From NCBI RefSeq assembly GCF_000516985.1, contig NW_006917095.1, positions 803,520 to 867,519 on the forward strand: a stretch of 64,000 bases of DNA, given 5' to 3'. Of this stretch, positions 45,791 through 59,015 are shown in pieces (within the stretch, counting starts at the first letter, position 1; the number at the start of each line of letters is the position of its first letter). Position numbers and translations under genes: made by a program. This DNA is from Pestalotiopsis fici W106-1 (taxonomy: Eukaryota; Ascomycota; Sordariomycetes; Amphisphaeriales; Sporocadaceae). Below the pieces are notes generated by a model that was not told the origin of the DNA, ran no database searches, and worked only from the letters and a program-made list of their open reading frames with translations.

Positions 45791-48474
45791 ATGGCTGTGC
45801 CAGGAGCGGAGGATGTTTACCTTACCGTGAGCTTTGAGCTTCTCGTAACCCTCCACCCGTGTCGAATGATGATGCTAATAACTGCACGACACAGCTACTT
45901 TTGACTGATACGTATTTACCTGGTGAGCTCCCTGATCACTCGTCTTGAACATCTTCTAGAGCTCTCTCGAGTCTAACGTCAATGCAGGCGCGCTGGTTCT
46001 GGCGCATTCGTTGCGAGATGGTGGTACCACAAAGAAGCTCGGCGTGCTAGTGACCTTGGACTCGGTTGCCGCCGAAGCTATAACAGAACTCAAGGCAAGC
46101 TTCGCTGTTCACAACAAGTGAGATTCTACATATTGACCATGCCTACAGACAGTATACGATTATGTTATCCCCGTCCCGCGCATCAAGAATGAATTTCCTG
46201 CCAATTTGTCTCTCATGAACCGAACCGATCTGGCCTCTGCCTTTACCAAGATCAATCTATGGAAGCAAACCAGCTTTCGTAAGATTGTCTACATCGACGC
46301 CGACGTGGTCGCATACCGAGCGCCCGACGAACTCTTCGACCTTCCCCACGCTTTCTCGGCAGCGCCAGATATTGGCTGGCCAGATATCTTCAACACTGGT
46401 GTTATGGTCTTGACGCCCAGTATGGGGGAATACTATGCGCTCGCAGCTTTGGCTGAAAGAGGAATTTCTTTCGACGGAGCCGACCAGGGACTACTCAATA
46501 TGCATTTCAAGAATACCTACAATCGCCTGAGCTTCACCTACAACGTTACGCCATCTGGACACTACCAGTACATCCCTGCCTATCGCCATTTTCAGTCAAG
46601 CATCAACATGGTTCACTTTATTGGCACCGATAAACCTTGGTTCCAAGGAAGGTATGCCAGCACCGGCGCTGGTCCTTATGATGAGATGATTGGCAGGTGG
46701 TGGGCGGTTTATGATCGACACTACAGGGTTGAGGTAGGTTCCTGTCTTCATGGGGCCTCTAGTGTTTCCATGCTCACGAATTCCACAGTCTCCCAAGAGC
46801 ACGGCACCGACGCCAAAGGCCGATTTGGTACAGTATCTCACCAGAGGCGAATATCAGCCACCGCGACCTCAAGTTGCCCACGTCGAGAACGTTGAACGAA
46901 TCGGTGAGCCTTATAGTGAAGACCACCACGAACAAACCCAACATGACTCTTCCTCGGTCGGCCATTCTCAAGCATCCACTGAGCAATATGCTGGACATGG
47001 CCATGGCCAATCTGGAGATGCCGAGTCCCGGCAGCAGTTTCCTAGCTCGTCTATATTGAGTAGCTCTCTTGAAGGGACCCAAGCTGAGGCTCGTGAAGAG
47101 CAGGTCCCGCCCCCACCGGAGCAGAAGAAGGATGAGCGACCTCCCGTCACATTTTCTGAATGGGACGCTCAGAGGTGAGTTATAGCGCAAACTACTTCTG
47201 AGCCTCTTTTTTATTCAATGCTAACGGTCCAGAACAGACATCCTCCGCCGGCAGACTCGAAACCTGAAGCTGCAAACTTCCCTGCTACCGTGTACGAAAT
47301 GTCGAAAGAAACTGCTCCGTTCGTCCCTCCCGCACGATATCCCAGCCCGCCGAAAGATATGTGGTACAAGGTACCGGAGCAACCGCCGGCTTACCGTACC
47401 GCGAAACCCAAGTCGATATTCCCATGGGAAAATGCCCAACCACGGCCTACTCGAGTCTTCCCCGATGAACCGTCGCAAGTCCAAGCTACCGAGACGGAGA
47501 AGCCGACAACGACCACGGGTGAGCCTTGGGCCTTTGCCTCTTCTGACACCAACCCATCAACTGAGACTTTTCGCACAGGGCATACCGCCACCGAATCAGT
47601 GCCAGTCACCCCCATCACTCCCACCATCTCAATCACGTCATCGGATCCTTGGACTTCTTTTACTCGGACCAATGCATGGGACGAAGTGCCTGAAATAGAG
47701 CGCTACGTCGATAAACTGCAGCAGCACCGACGCACAAGAAGTCTCAAGGGTCCTGGCAAGATAGATCTTCCCAGCCCAAGTGGTGCGGTCAGCGAGATTG
47801 ACTTTGCTAGACGCGGTTCCAAGGTGACCGACTTTCCGTCGGAAACCGAACGGCCAAGTCTGCCTGTTACTCCTGCGCCCATCCGCCGGCCCAAGTTCTG
47901 GGGTGGTGGAGGTGATGGCGGTCATGGCCTTGGTGATGAAGAGGAAGCCGATCCTCTGTTGCCAGTCGCAGAGGGCGTACCGGGACAGAGTGAATGGGTA
48001 TGTGCGCATGGGTTGTGCTGGAAGCCATCGGCCTGCCTTTGCAACATCACTAACGTTCTACGTAACCACAAGGATCCTGTGGCACAACTCCAGAAATTGG
48101 CCAAGCAACAGTCTGAAGTCTTGCTGCAGAAGCTAGGTGGTGCTTCTCGCGACAGTGGCGATCTTCCGCCGCGAGCTGTGCCATTTGGATCTGAAGAACT
48201 GATCTCACCGACCTACGTGGCCCAATCACCTCAGGTGCTGAGCCCGCAACCGGTAAAAGGAAGCGCAAGCTCGAGCATTGTTCGGGGGATGATTTCCGAA
48301 GATGAGGCCGCTACTCACGCCTCGGATCAGGCGACTGCCAATGTCACGTCTGGCTCGATCCCAAAACCAAGTTATACAGGACCTGGTGCCGAGTTTGAGA
48401 AGGGGGAGAACTTTGCCCAGCACTCAACGCCATTGCCACCTACCGAAGATGAGCGAGATGTGCTGGAAACATGA
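45791..48474 (+). CDS. GLG1: Glycogenin, self-glucosylating initiator of glycogen synthesis
   Basis: Seven exons: 45791-45826, 45895-45922, 45988-46094, 46149-46733, 46789-47174, 47238-47997, 48073-48474; 767 residues. Glycogenin is a GT8 enzyme that glucosylates its own tyrosine from UDP-glucose and primes glycogen synthase. Visible: the N-terminal Rossmann start EDVYLTLLLTDTYLPGALVLAHSLRDGG, VTLDSV, the metal-binding D107-A-D109 (IDADVVAYR), PDIFNTGVMVL, GADQGLLN and HFIGTDKPW. The catalytic domain ends near residue 255. The rest is Pro/Ser/Thr-rich with a conserved-looking block EWDPVAQLQKLAKQQSEVLLQKLGG that resembles the C-terminal region in other fungal glycogenins. Exon 2 is only 28 bases. 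Intron 3 starts with GC, not GT (AAG/GCAAGC); no GT alternative keeps the frame and the family sequence. Confidence 0.92.
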
Positions 48475-49378
48475 GGAAGCCATTCAAACTTTTGCTGCTA
48501 ATAATGATCACTAGTTACTGGGATTTGTTATACATGGTGTAGCACCATGTTTGTGTGTATGATGTATTTTATACCCAAGGGCGGGTTGGAAACGCTACGA
48601 GGAACATGAAGGACGATGATGCATACTGGGGTGACTCGTGGATCCTTACTACCACAGTACATACTTATATTACTGGTCAGTAGGGATAAGTTAGCATAAT
48701 TAAGGAGATCGAAGGAATGATCTGGCGTCATGGGACGTGAGCAACCAAGAGACTGAACTATTATGAGGTGCCTTTACAGTGACGGCTCGCAATGACAATG
48801 TCCACGGCAAGCCTTGAGGTTAATCAACACTGGTGTCATGCTTCTTGGAATGAACACATGGCTGAATACAGCCAAGTTGGATCTTGGGCTTACTCTGTTT
48901 GATTTCATATGTATCATTCGATGGGGAGATACTTCCATGTCCACTTCGCTATCGTGTCCTTGCCTTGATATGTCTCCCGGAGCTACAGCTTTGAGCTTCA
49001 TCTCTTGGTACACCACCGCTTGTATGTTTGTTTGATATTTGCTAGATTCGGTCAAGGTCGAAAGAATGCGGTGCTTGCGAACTCGTGTCTTATTATGATT
49101 ATCTGACCGCTGCAAATACAGAGGCAAGATGTCCGGGCCCGGTAATGACTGTTCTATGCTATGTAAAGTAGGTAAAAAACTATGTGCAGGAAACGACTGA
49201 TTTTCTATGCATGCGCGAATTTATTTTCTTTTTCTTATTCTCTCTCTCTCTCGGTCTCTTGTCAACTCACGTATCATTTTTCAATAGAACCTTTATCATC
49301 ACGTACATGTCGCCAGAACAGCAATTTTTTGAAAAATTGCCGAACCCGTACATGAAGAGAAGCCGAACATGTCTTCCT
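48475..49378. other. Convergent intergenic region
   Basis: 904 bases between the glycogenin and CDF stop codons. A+T-rich with a TC tract at 49229-49256. Small frames only, none supportable. Confidence 0.5.
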
Positions 49379-50785
49379 CTAGAGATCCTTCTTCAAAAAG
49401 TGTTCGGGCTTGTGCGTCGTCTCATAGTCCACGTGGACGTAGGCGCGCTCAATATCAGGGAGATTCTCGAGCTTGAACTGAAGCTCCTCAGCCACATCGT
49501 GAGTGTCGCGGAGAGTGGCGTCGGGGTCCATGACAATGTCAACTTCGGCAATGAGGCGCGGGCCCGAGTGGTAGACGCGGACTGTGTCGATACCCCTGAC
49601 GAGCTCGCTGTGCGTAACGCAGACGTAGGTGATGAGGCGCTGCATCTCGACCGAGGCCACGACACCCACCAGCAACATGAACTCCTGGAACGCTGTTCGC
49701 AGCCAGATGCCCGAGATGAGCACCGACAAGATGATGGCGCCCATGGGATCGATCCACCATGCCAGTTTGGAACCACCCACCGATGTCAGAATACCAAAGC
49801 CATTGATGAGCAAGTCGTTGCGGTGATCCTGCCACAGAATGTCCACCTGACTGTACTTGTCCTTGATGCCCCAGCAGTAGAAGAAGAGGGCTAGCTTGGT
49901 GAGAAAGGCAATCGCCACGGCTAGGATGGAAGGCAGGTGGAACGCGTTAAGTTCGTGGTGGTCCTTCTGGGCGAGCTCTTGGGCTGAAAAGGCAATGAGG
50001 ATCAGCGACACGGCCGTCATCATGAAGCAGAAGAAGATGTTGCCAGCCGTCTCGAGGCGGGCCTTGCCGCTGGGGAAGCGGTTAGGGTCCACGCGCTTGA
50101 CGGCGCGGTGCGACAAGATCAACAGCGCATTGCTCAAGGGGTCGAAGATCGAGTCCGCCATGGTAGTGAAGAGCGAGAGCGACCCCGACGAGATGGCACC
50201 GTACATTTGCAGGATAGAAAGGATGATGTTGGCTACGAAGCTGCCGTAGACGGCGATTTGGTGGCGGAGATGGTCATCGCCCTGTGTCTGCTGCGCCTCT
50301 GCCCGGTGCTCCTCCACCGACTTGAGCATGTTGTGAATCATTTCATTTTGTGCCTTGTAAAACCCCTCCACCTTGCGCGCCTTCATCTTGTCCTGGCCAG
50401 GCATGCAGCCACGGAGGCCCGACTTGGACCCTCCAGGCCCGTTTGTCCGCTTGCGCGAAGTGTTGGCCTTGATCTCGTCCAATTGCGCATCAGTCTTGAT
50501 GGCCGACTGGAGGTTGTACGGATCGCTGTCCGAGTAGCGACGGATGCTTTGCATCTCCACATCTGGGCCACCTGCAGCCACGCTTGCGGGGTGTCGCGCG
50601 AGAGGCTGCTCTGCATCTTCCACCTCTGCCTCTACGCCCGTACTGGTACCATTGCCGTGGTGAGGCGACGGGGAGTGCGGCACGAGCCTGGGAGTCGAGG
50701 ATCTCGAGTGGTGGGACTGAGAATCGTGGTGAAGTTGGAACGGACGCGGATGCATCGTAATGCTAGCCGAGAGATCTGGCTCCAT
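49379..50785 (-). CDS. Cation diffusion facilitator, manganese-type
   Basis: Single exon, 468 residues from the first ATG at 50785 (MEPDLSASIT); the open frame extends to 50812 without ATG. CDF transporters exchange divalent metal for protons into vesicles or out of the cell. The N-terminal ~175 residues are His/Ser/Pro-rich and cytosolic. Six membrane helices follow, including IAVYGSFVANIILSILQMYG and LFTTMADSIFDPLSNALLIL. Helix 2 carries DSIFD (211-215) and helix 5 carries DHRND (320-324). The DxxxD pair in both helices is the signature of Mn-transporting CDFs, unlike the HxxxD of Zn transporters. The C-terminal domain has the usual ferredoxin-like pattern (HSGPRLIAEVDIVMDP, AEELQFKLENLPDIERAYVHVDYE). 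Mn specificity and Golgi or vacuolar location are inferred. Confidence 0.92.
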   Translation of the reverse strand: MEPDLSASITMHPRPFQLHHDSQSHHSRSSTPRLVPHSPSPHHGNGTSTGVEAEVEDAEQPLARHPASVAAGGPDVEMQSIRRYSDSDPYNLQSAIKTDAQLDEIKANTSRKRTNGPGGSKSGLRGCMPGQDKMKARKVEGFYKAQNEMIHNMLKSVEEHRAEAQQTQGDDHLRHQIAVYGSFVANIILSILQMYGAISSGSLSLFTTMADSIFDPLSNALLILSHRAVKRVDPNRFPSGKARLETAGNIFFCFMMTAVSLILIAFSAQELAQKDHHELNAFHLPSILAVAIAFLTKLALFFYCWGIKDKYSQVDILWQDHRNDLLINGFGILTSVGGSKLAWWIDPMGAIILSVLISGIWLRTAFQEFMLLVGVVASVEMQRLITYVCVTHSELVRGIDTVRVYHSGPRLIAEVDIVMDPDATLRDTHDVAEELQFKLENLPDIERAYVHVDYETTHKPEHFLKKDL

Positions 50786-52419
50786 CTTGTGTGGCCGAAA
50801 TGCAGGAAACACGTTGATTTTCTTGAATGCCTCTGCTTCAAACTATATTTGCTATATTTTGCTGGGTAAGTGAACTCTTGAAATGCTCCCTCCTAGAGAG
50901 AGGAGAGAAAAGGGGAGCAAGTGAGTAAAATATATTACGATGAGGCAGAGGGCAGTGTAGAGCTAGTAGATCTTGCTCCGAGACAGGCTTTAGAGGGAGC
51001 CTTGGAGGAGGTAGCCAATATACGATGGGGGGTGGGGATTCGTTAAAACCCCAGGGGATACTGGAAATGACGCCGTTTTGTTGAGATGATTGACTGGTGG
51101 TGGCCAGCAGAGTGAGTGAGATATTTACCTCAGGAGTAGCAGGCTGTGGCTAAAAAATCCCCAATGCAGGAAATAGACAGCAAGAGCTGCTTTCTTGGCA
51201 ATGACCACCGGATGCCTACTTGTCAGGTAGGAAAAGACTTCTTTTCCCGAGGTTGAAGCGGTCAAGTCGTTTCAATGTTTGCTGCTTTCCAGGACGCCAA
51301 ATCGCACATCTTCTTTTACAGTTAGTAGCTGCTAGCTCGCAGCAAAGAAAATAACCTTCCGTATGCGGGTGTTGTCTCATTTGTCCAGCCATGGTAGATT
51401 GCAAGAGATACGAGGGGCGGCGGCTTGGGAGGCAAGCATTGCCCACGGGGCCAAGAGCTCTCAGGTCATTGGCCTACTCTTGGCTGCCTGTATAATGTGG
51501 GCGAACGCACGCCCAAGAACACTACTACTCCTCTGAAGTACGATATGTAAGGAGTAGGTAAGCAGATCAGATAGGCAAGCTTGGACAGGATACACTTTTG
51601 TTCAAAGTGGCCAAGAACACCGAGACCCGCTCACTTCAATGCCCATGTGGGTGGTAGCTGTCCAGCGTGTGTGCTTGCTGTCTTCTGACATGGTGCTGTA
51701 CCTTATGGACGTAGTGGGAAGAGCGGGCATTGAAATGAGGGGTCGGTGTGTTGGTCGGTCCATGATGCGCCAGCGCTGGAGCGCAGCGGATGAGCGACAT
51801 TGAGTCGCAAGCAGTTCACCAACAAAAGTTGAATCAAAGGTGAAGTTGCCGGCAAAGATTCCAGGTCCAGTCGATTGGGGGGTGCAATGAACTTAAATTC
51901 ATTTCACGTTTACGCTGCAGCGGACAGACAGGTCAGGTCGGATCGTCCCGCTTGGGCTCTTCAAGCGTTTCAGTATCGGTGGAAATCGGGAACGAGGGCC
52001 TGTGGTTACTGGCTACAATGGTTCCATAGCCGACCACAGCCATGGCAGCTTTGCAGCTGTTGCCGCACGCCGAGAACCTTGATAGTCAATCTGGAAACGA
52101 TTCTTGTGGCTATGCAACGATTTACGTAGCACATTGATTTCCCAAGTTTGGCATCATTTGATTCACACGGTATATAATGAAACCCCCTGTCACTAAGGAT
52201 GCGAGTATGCGACACGGGTGCGTGGTGGAGCGGAATCCTATCACCTTTAAATACCTTATTGAAAGCTCAGGACTCGAACGTCTATATTACATATTCGACC
52301 AGTTTATTTTGTCTATATTCCATTCAGGACATCTACCTGTTAAATTCCATGTCCCAACATGATGCTTTGAAAATGCATGGGTATCGCAAAAACAAGAACA
52401 TTGTACCCTCCATCTAGGG
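50786..52419. other. Intergenic region upstream of CDF gene
   Basis: 1.6 kb with no supportable gene. 50860-50940 contains a GA-rich stretch that may be the CDF leader. The rest holds only short overlapping frames. It also carries the 3' flank of the mannosidase gene. Confidence 0.5.
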
Positions 52420-54252
52420 CTATAAATCGGCATCTGCTCGCCGAAGAGGGTGTGCTTCCGTATTGAGCACCCACTTATCCAAGTCCACAACGTCCCACTC
52501 GCTGAACACGAGATAGAAATATTTCAGTGTCTCGGCGAGCCAGAAACTCTCCATGCTGTCGGTCTGGAGTGGCTTCGCCTTGGTCACGTCGTCCAGCGAC
52601 GCTGCCGCCACCGTGGTTCGCGTGTGCTTTTCAACGGCGATAAACATGTCCCAGGCCTTGTCCATCCACGATGCATCTCCAGTCATGCGATACATGAGAA
52701 AAACTGACTCGATGGCTTCTGGACGGAGGATATATTTCCTATCATTGACGTCTAGCATGCCCTTGGGCAGCTTGCGCCCATCCACAATGTCTTTGGCCGT
52801 CTGATCAGGCACATCCTTTTGGCCTTTGCGCCAGTGCATCTTCAAGCTGTCCAGCCAGCGTCTCTCCGACCACTGACAGTCATCTTGCTTTGGGTCGGGA
52901 TCGCAGGGGATGTAGTTGAAGATTTCTGGGCCCAGTCCCGAAGGAGTAGCAAAATACGACCACACGCACCCATTGGTGAGCTGAATGGCAATATCCATGT
53001 CAGCCGGGCGATCAAAGACCTTGGCTGCCAGTCCCACCATGCCTCCGGCAAAACATGTCAAGTGTTGCGCGCGTGGGGTACGAATGATTTGTCGCGTCAC
53101 CGGGTCCTGAGCATTCTTGACTCTAGCATCCCCAGGAAGGAGGATCGGCAAATTATCGGGATTCAGAGCGCGGCGGAAGAGATGTTCTTTGGCCACATCA
53201 ATAAACCCCTCGTACAGCCGACGCGGCTGTTCCAACATGCCGCCAAGCAAAGCATACTGTTTTGGGAAATACTCATATAGGGAGTCGGACATGCCACCCA
53301 AAGTGAACGTGTCACCCGTGAATTCTATTGGTGACTTTGAGGCGTCAATGACCACGGGCCACATGCCTGGCAGATGAGTATTGCTTTGGCCCAATTCAAT
53401 TTGGTCAGATATCCGCTGGGCAGCATCATGATAGATCATGTTGCCCGTCAGCTCCGAGAGTTTGGCAAATTCCAATGTGAAGGAACCGATCTCAGAGACC
53501 AGCATGGACAGCGGCGCTTTTTGCTCTATACCCTGAACATACTTGCGCCAATCCCACCGAGACACGGGCATGCGGTTTGGAGTGTCGAAAGCGCCCATGA
53601 GCAAGTCTCCCACCTCTTGTGCCTTGGACAACAGTACCGGGTATTGCCTGCCACTAAGCTCATACGCTGCCAGGAAACCACCGAGGTATCGAATCGTGGT
53701 CTCGAAAACGTTGATATCCTTGGTCAGCGTCGTCGTAAAGTCGATCGAGTCACAAGCCTTGACGGCCAGGTTGAAGTCTGTTTCCAGACCCATGATCCAT
53801 AGGGTATCTAATGAATCCACCAGCGTGGCCGCCCACCCACCAAAGGGATTCTTGTAGTTCCCAGTAATGGGCGTGACCTCGTCCTTTCGCCATGCATACT
53901 TTTTGTATCCCGTCCAGCTATGCTGGAAGCTAGCTTTGACGGCAGCAAGGCGCTTGTGGCGCTTGTTTCTGGCCGCCTCTTCCTCAATGGGTTCCGCTGC
54001 CTGGACTCTTGGTATGCGCGTCTTTGGGAGTTTGGTCGGGAGTTTGGTCGGCTTCTTGACGGGGAAGCGAGCAGGCGGCTTATTCCATCGTATATCCGGC
54101 GATTGGTCCCCGAGTTCTACAGTGCCTTCGCGTTGGGCTGCAAACGGGGACGACGACGGGGGACCTTGCCCCGGCGCCCAGATGTAATACCATGATGCAA
54201 AGATCCAAATCGTCGCAACAGCAATGACAATGCGCAGGCGACGGACGCCCAT
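52420..54252 (-). CDS. GH47 class I alpha-1,2-mannosidase, type II membrane protein
   Basis: Single exon, 610 residues, ATG at 54252. GH47 enzymes trim alpha-1,2-mannose from N-glycans in the ER and Golgi. An N-terminal signal anchor (IVIAVATIWIFASWYYIW, about 9-26) is followed by a Pro/Lys-rich stem (KKPTKLPTKLPKTRIPR). The catalytic domain starts near residue 100 with VKASFQHSWTGYKKYAW, then NPFGGWAATLVDSLDTLWIMG, VFETTIRYLGGFLAAYELSG, ISDQIELGQ, GGMSDSLYEYFPKQY and LRPEAIESVFLMYRMTG. It closes with QTDSMESFWLAETLKYFYLVFS and LNTEAHPLRR, whose Thr binds calcium in this family. Acidic residues at the usual catalytic places are present. A charged KR-rich run (NKRHKRLAAVK) precedes the domain. 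Whether it is the ER Mns1 or a Golgi isoform is not settled. Confidence 0.94.
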   Translation of the reverse strand: MGVRRLRIVIAVATIWIFASWYYIWAPGQGPPSSSPFAAQREGTVELGDQSPDIRWNKPPARFPVKKPTKLPTKLPKTRIPRVQAAEPIEEEAARNKRHKRLAAVKASFQHSWTGYKKYAWRKDEVTPITGNYKNPFGGWAATLVDSLDTLWIMGLETDFNLAVKACDSIDFTTTLTKDINVFETTIRYLGGFLAAYELSGRQYPVLLSKAQEVGDLLMGAFDTPNRMPVSRWDWRKYVQGIEQKAPLSMLVSEIGSFTLEFAKLSELTGNMIYHDAAQRISDQIELGQSNTHLPGMWPVVIDASKSPIEFTGDTFTLGGMSDSLYEYFPKQYALLGGMLEQPRRLYEGFIDVAKEHLFRRALNPDNLPILLPGDARVKNAQDPVTRQIIRTPRAQHLTCFAGGMVGLAAKVFDRPADMDIAIQLTNGCVWSYFATPSGLGPEIFNYIPCDPDPKQDDCQWSERRWLDSLKMHWRKGQKDVPDQTAKDIVDGRKLPKGMLDVNDRKYILRPEAIESVFLMYRMTGDASWMDKAWDMFIAVEKHTRTTVAAASLDDVTKAKPLQTDSMESFWLAETLKYFYLVFSEWDVVDLDKWVLNTEAHPLRRADADL

Positions 54253-56550
54253 GATGGTATATAAGAAAGAGAGACAGACTATTGTCGACAGAGTTCAGCT
54301 TATTATTTCCAAAGTGCTGACATTGGGTTCTTTTTCGCAAGCCGTCTCGGCCCGCCGAGCACGTGTGTTTAGGTGTGACGTAACAGCGACGAAGAAATAG
54401 GTGGCAGGTGCAGCAGAGCAGCGACTGTATGCCAAAAGAGCGCGATCAGATGAAGAGAAATAGCTGATATTGAGAAAATACTCTTGTAATCCAGACTAAT
54501 GGGAAACAAAGAAGTGGTGACAACAAAGTCGGAGGCGAGAGAGAAAAAAAAAAGAGTGTACGAGTAGGTCGATTGAGTAGCAACTTGTGTATGCACTGAA
54601 ACGCACTGCGAAGGCTGGTCGTGGATAGGAGGTCACAGATAGAGGAACTCTGGAGCATTTAACCTTGATTCAATGGCTTAAAAAACCGTGTGGGGTGAAC
54701 CACTGGGAAGCTTCATTATGACCAACATTTGCTTCTTGGAACCCCTGGGACCGTCTGCACAACGATCTCGCCCTGTGAGGTCGGTCGCCGAGAGGGCAGG
54801 GCAGAGAGAGGCTGCCTTTGGAACTTGGCGTCACCCGCACAGGGTCAATCTGTGGGGATCGGCAGCCTTGGCATTCCCGGGATCATCGACCGTGTGTTGG
54901 AGTGAAAGCAAGGCCGCTGCTTGTGTGGTCTGTGTCCGTGAGTCGGTCTTTTCCTCTTCTCCTGTTGTGGTCGTACGTATATGGACATCTTTGACTGAAT
55001 GCCCAGTCCGGATTGCAGTTGGACGCGCGGCTGATGATGGCCATGCGGCTCACGGTACAGATTCAACTTGCAGGGTATTTATTGGTACCGGCACTTGACG
55101 ACTCCTCGAGCGCCTAATAAGCTGTCTATTTGCACCAATCATTCCTCTGGTAACCACATGCATACATTCCCAGCGATACGGACATTTATATCCTGCCTTT
55201 GGGTGCTCGCGTGATCATTACTCGAGTGTTTGGCATTTCGTCGTATATGCCAATATTCCTCCTATGATTCTCGGATATCATGGCGTCAAACAGACTATAG
55301 TTATGGTGACAATTGCTATCGTTAGGCAGTGCCAGATGCAAGATATGGTCTTGTCATTCGCGAGAAGCAACTTTGACTGTATTACACAGACGTCTATGTG
55401 ATCTCTAGGCTGGTATCAGAGCGGAATACACTGAGATCTCTCATGACGAGGAAACATCACCAATTAAGCAAAGTAGCTTGGAAATCCCATGTATTTATCT
55501 GTTTCATGCTGCATCACATTGACAGTAGGCACATATCCCGTATGCTCTCCAGCATCGACCAACATCTCGGCCTGGAGGTGGGGGGATTGCTAATTTCGCC
55601 AGCAAAGCTTCTAGAAACTGGCCAGAAGCCGAAAGTAGCCAACGAAGCTTTCTAGAATATTGGCCAGAACTCTCTTATGGAACTGGCAGTGGTCGATGAA
55701 AGAATCGTCGACAATTCCCAAGCAACGTAATACCTCACTTGAGAGGGAGGTGGATATTTTCGATATCAGCAGCGCAAGGCCACGACGCGGCCGAGTTCAC
55801 CAAGTGGCCATAAATAAAAAAAAAATATACCCTACAGACGCCTGCTAGAGGGTAAATATGTTCAAAGTACCCCATGCAGAGCGTTGAAGCGATGAACCAA
55901 GAAGAAAGCACAGATGCATGCCAAGGTCAGACTATGGATCGCACGTGGCAATGTATATAGTTAAGTCTTGGCCGTGAACAGAAGTCATTTGGATATGCTG
56001 CAACTGCACAAAGCTTACGGAAATAGAAAATCCTCCTGAAATATCCATCTTCGGAATGCAAAAAAAGTGTCCAAGAGATTTTCAGAAGACAGACAAATGG
56101 TCAACATAGACACTCCTGCTCGGATGGATGCACGCGAGGATGACTAACTGCTGGGGCGAACAAAGTCCTTGGGGTGGGCAACATCACGGAGGAAGAAACA
56201 TTTTACTCGTCACCAAACAGTTCAAGTGTAAAAGTGCCAATCATTCAATGCATCGGACTCTTGGGCGGTCTATCATGCATGTAACTGGGCAAGACAAGAG
56301 GGACTCAATTGTCAAGGGGAAGTAACTGCAAGCTAAAACGATTCGTGATAGACACCATCTCTATTGGCATTGCTGAGCAACTGCCCAGCCCTGTATATTC
56401 CTGAATCGAACGAACTTGGTGCGCTGACTCGGTGAGCCCAGCGCACTAGGTCTGTCCCGTCCCATCACAGAAAGAAACGCGGAAGCTTCGTAACGGCGTG
56501 AGGATGGGTATGGCGAAAGCGGTAAGCGACGAGAAGGATGCTGACACTTT
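54253..56550. other. Intergenic region, mannosidase promoter and calmodulin 3' flank
   Basis: 2.3 kb. The first ~350 bases would be the mannosidase promoter and leader. A 136-codon plus-strand frame at 54688-55098 has no family resemblance. 55400-56540 holds short frames only. No RNA gene seen. Confidence 0.5.
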
Positions 56551-57627
<1,077 letters not shown>

Positions 57628-59015
57628 ATTGAGAGCTTGGTACTGGTAGGTCTGGGGAGAGCGATCGATGGAATTTGCAAATGTTGGGTGTTGATAGCAG
57701 AAAGGAGCGTCGTCGGTTTGCTGCTATGGAGTTTGGACCAGTTGGTCTTTGTTGTCGGGTCGTCTCAATGGTCTGGACGGGACTGTGTGTGTAAGGTATT
57801 GGTAGGCAGGTAGAGCTAGTCTGACATGGACTGACTGATTAGGGGAAGGAGAAGTTTAAAGCCTCCCAGGAATGTACTTGACAGAATGTACGGTGCCAGA
57901 CCCGCCCAGCTTTCCAAGGATGGAGTGACTACTGGGCAGCATGGAGGGACACGACTTAGCACGCACAGTGGGAGTCAAGTGGGGGTAAGAATGTTGGAAC
58001 GGCTTTTGCAACCTGCAACCTGGAGCCAGTCTACATTTAGTTCTCCAGGGTCTGGGCAGGGGGAGGCATGTAGGTCGGATGTTGAGCAATGAGTGGCCGC
58101 GCCTGTACCAGCAGTGGAATCAATCACATTCACAAATGCCAAGGCCCGTGTCACAACAAAGTTGAAAGACTGATGACTGCCTACGAACAAGTTCCTCTTG
58201 TATCCATCCATAGTAGATACATAACTTGTTGTTGCTGCAGCCTGGACCACAAAGTCAAAGAAATAGCGTTCTTGGACGAATGATAAGCCACGAATGCAAA
58301 GTCGTTCGGCGGGCCAAAGGCTCGAGCGTCAGTCAGCCTGAATCGGATTGCCCTTTGCCCATGAGCAAGCAGCGAGAAAGGCCAAAAAAAAAAAAAAAAA
58401 AAGTGACGAACAGTAGATCTTTCTCATGGAAATGAAAAAGGACCCCCCCTATCTTTGTCAACCATGATCGTTTCCCCCAAGAAATGGAGACGGGTATGTC
58501 ATGCAGATGTGTCCTGGACTCCTGGCAACATTGTGGTAATTATAGTTGTATCCAGAAAGGTTCAAATCTACACAAACTCGGCCAACATTCCATGCTCAAC
58601 AGCGTCAAGAATCAATGCGACTTGCACTGTGACCGAAACAGAACATGCGCAACCCGGTACATTATTCGGCTCACCCCCAGCATTGTTCTAGACTTTTAGG
58701 GGCATAGCGCAGATTGGCTACGAGTTGCAGCTACGTCAGCCTCATTGATTACACCAAGTTCCTACGTACCTACCTACCTAGTACCTATTGCTGCGGCCAT
58801 CAAAAACACCAACCACATGCTGCGGAAGGCTAGCTGCTGATCTTCCGTGCTGAACCATTTGTACAACATGTCCTATTAACCCATTGCCCACATCTGCATC
58901 ACAGCATCCGCCCTACACACCCTCGAATTGGCCATCTGGACAGCGACGTTGATCTATTCCCGCGCATCAGCAGCATCGACTCTGAAGGACTTTGTTCCTA
59001 TACTCGGCGGCCGCC
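57628..59015. promoter_or_regulatory. Divergent intergenic region of calmodulin and Tlg2 genes
   Basis: 1.39 kb between start codons of two outward genes. It must contain both promoters. An A20 run lies at 58384-58403 and (CTAC)-type repeats at 58764-58785. Short frames (60-90 codons) are not supported. Confidence 0.5.
58384..58403. repeat. A20 homopolymer
   Basis: Run of about 20 adenines within the calmodulin-Tlg2 intergenic region. Confidence 0.85.

Noticed and set aside
50108..50869. Plus-strand 253-codon frame
   Set aside because: Antisense to the CDF transporter; Arg/Leu-rich shadow of its codons.
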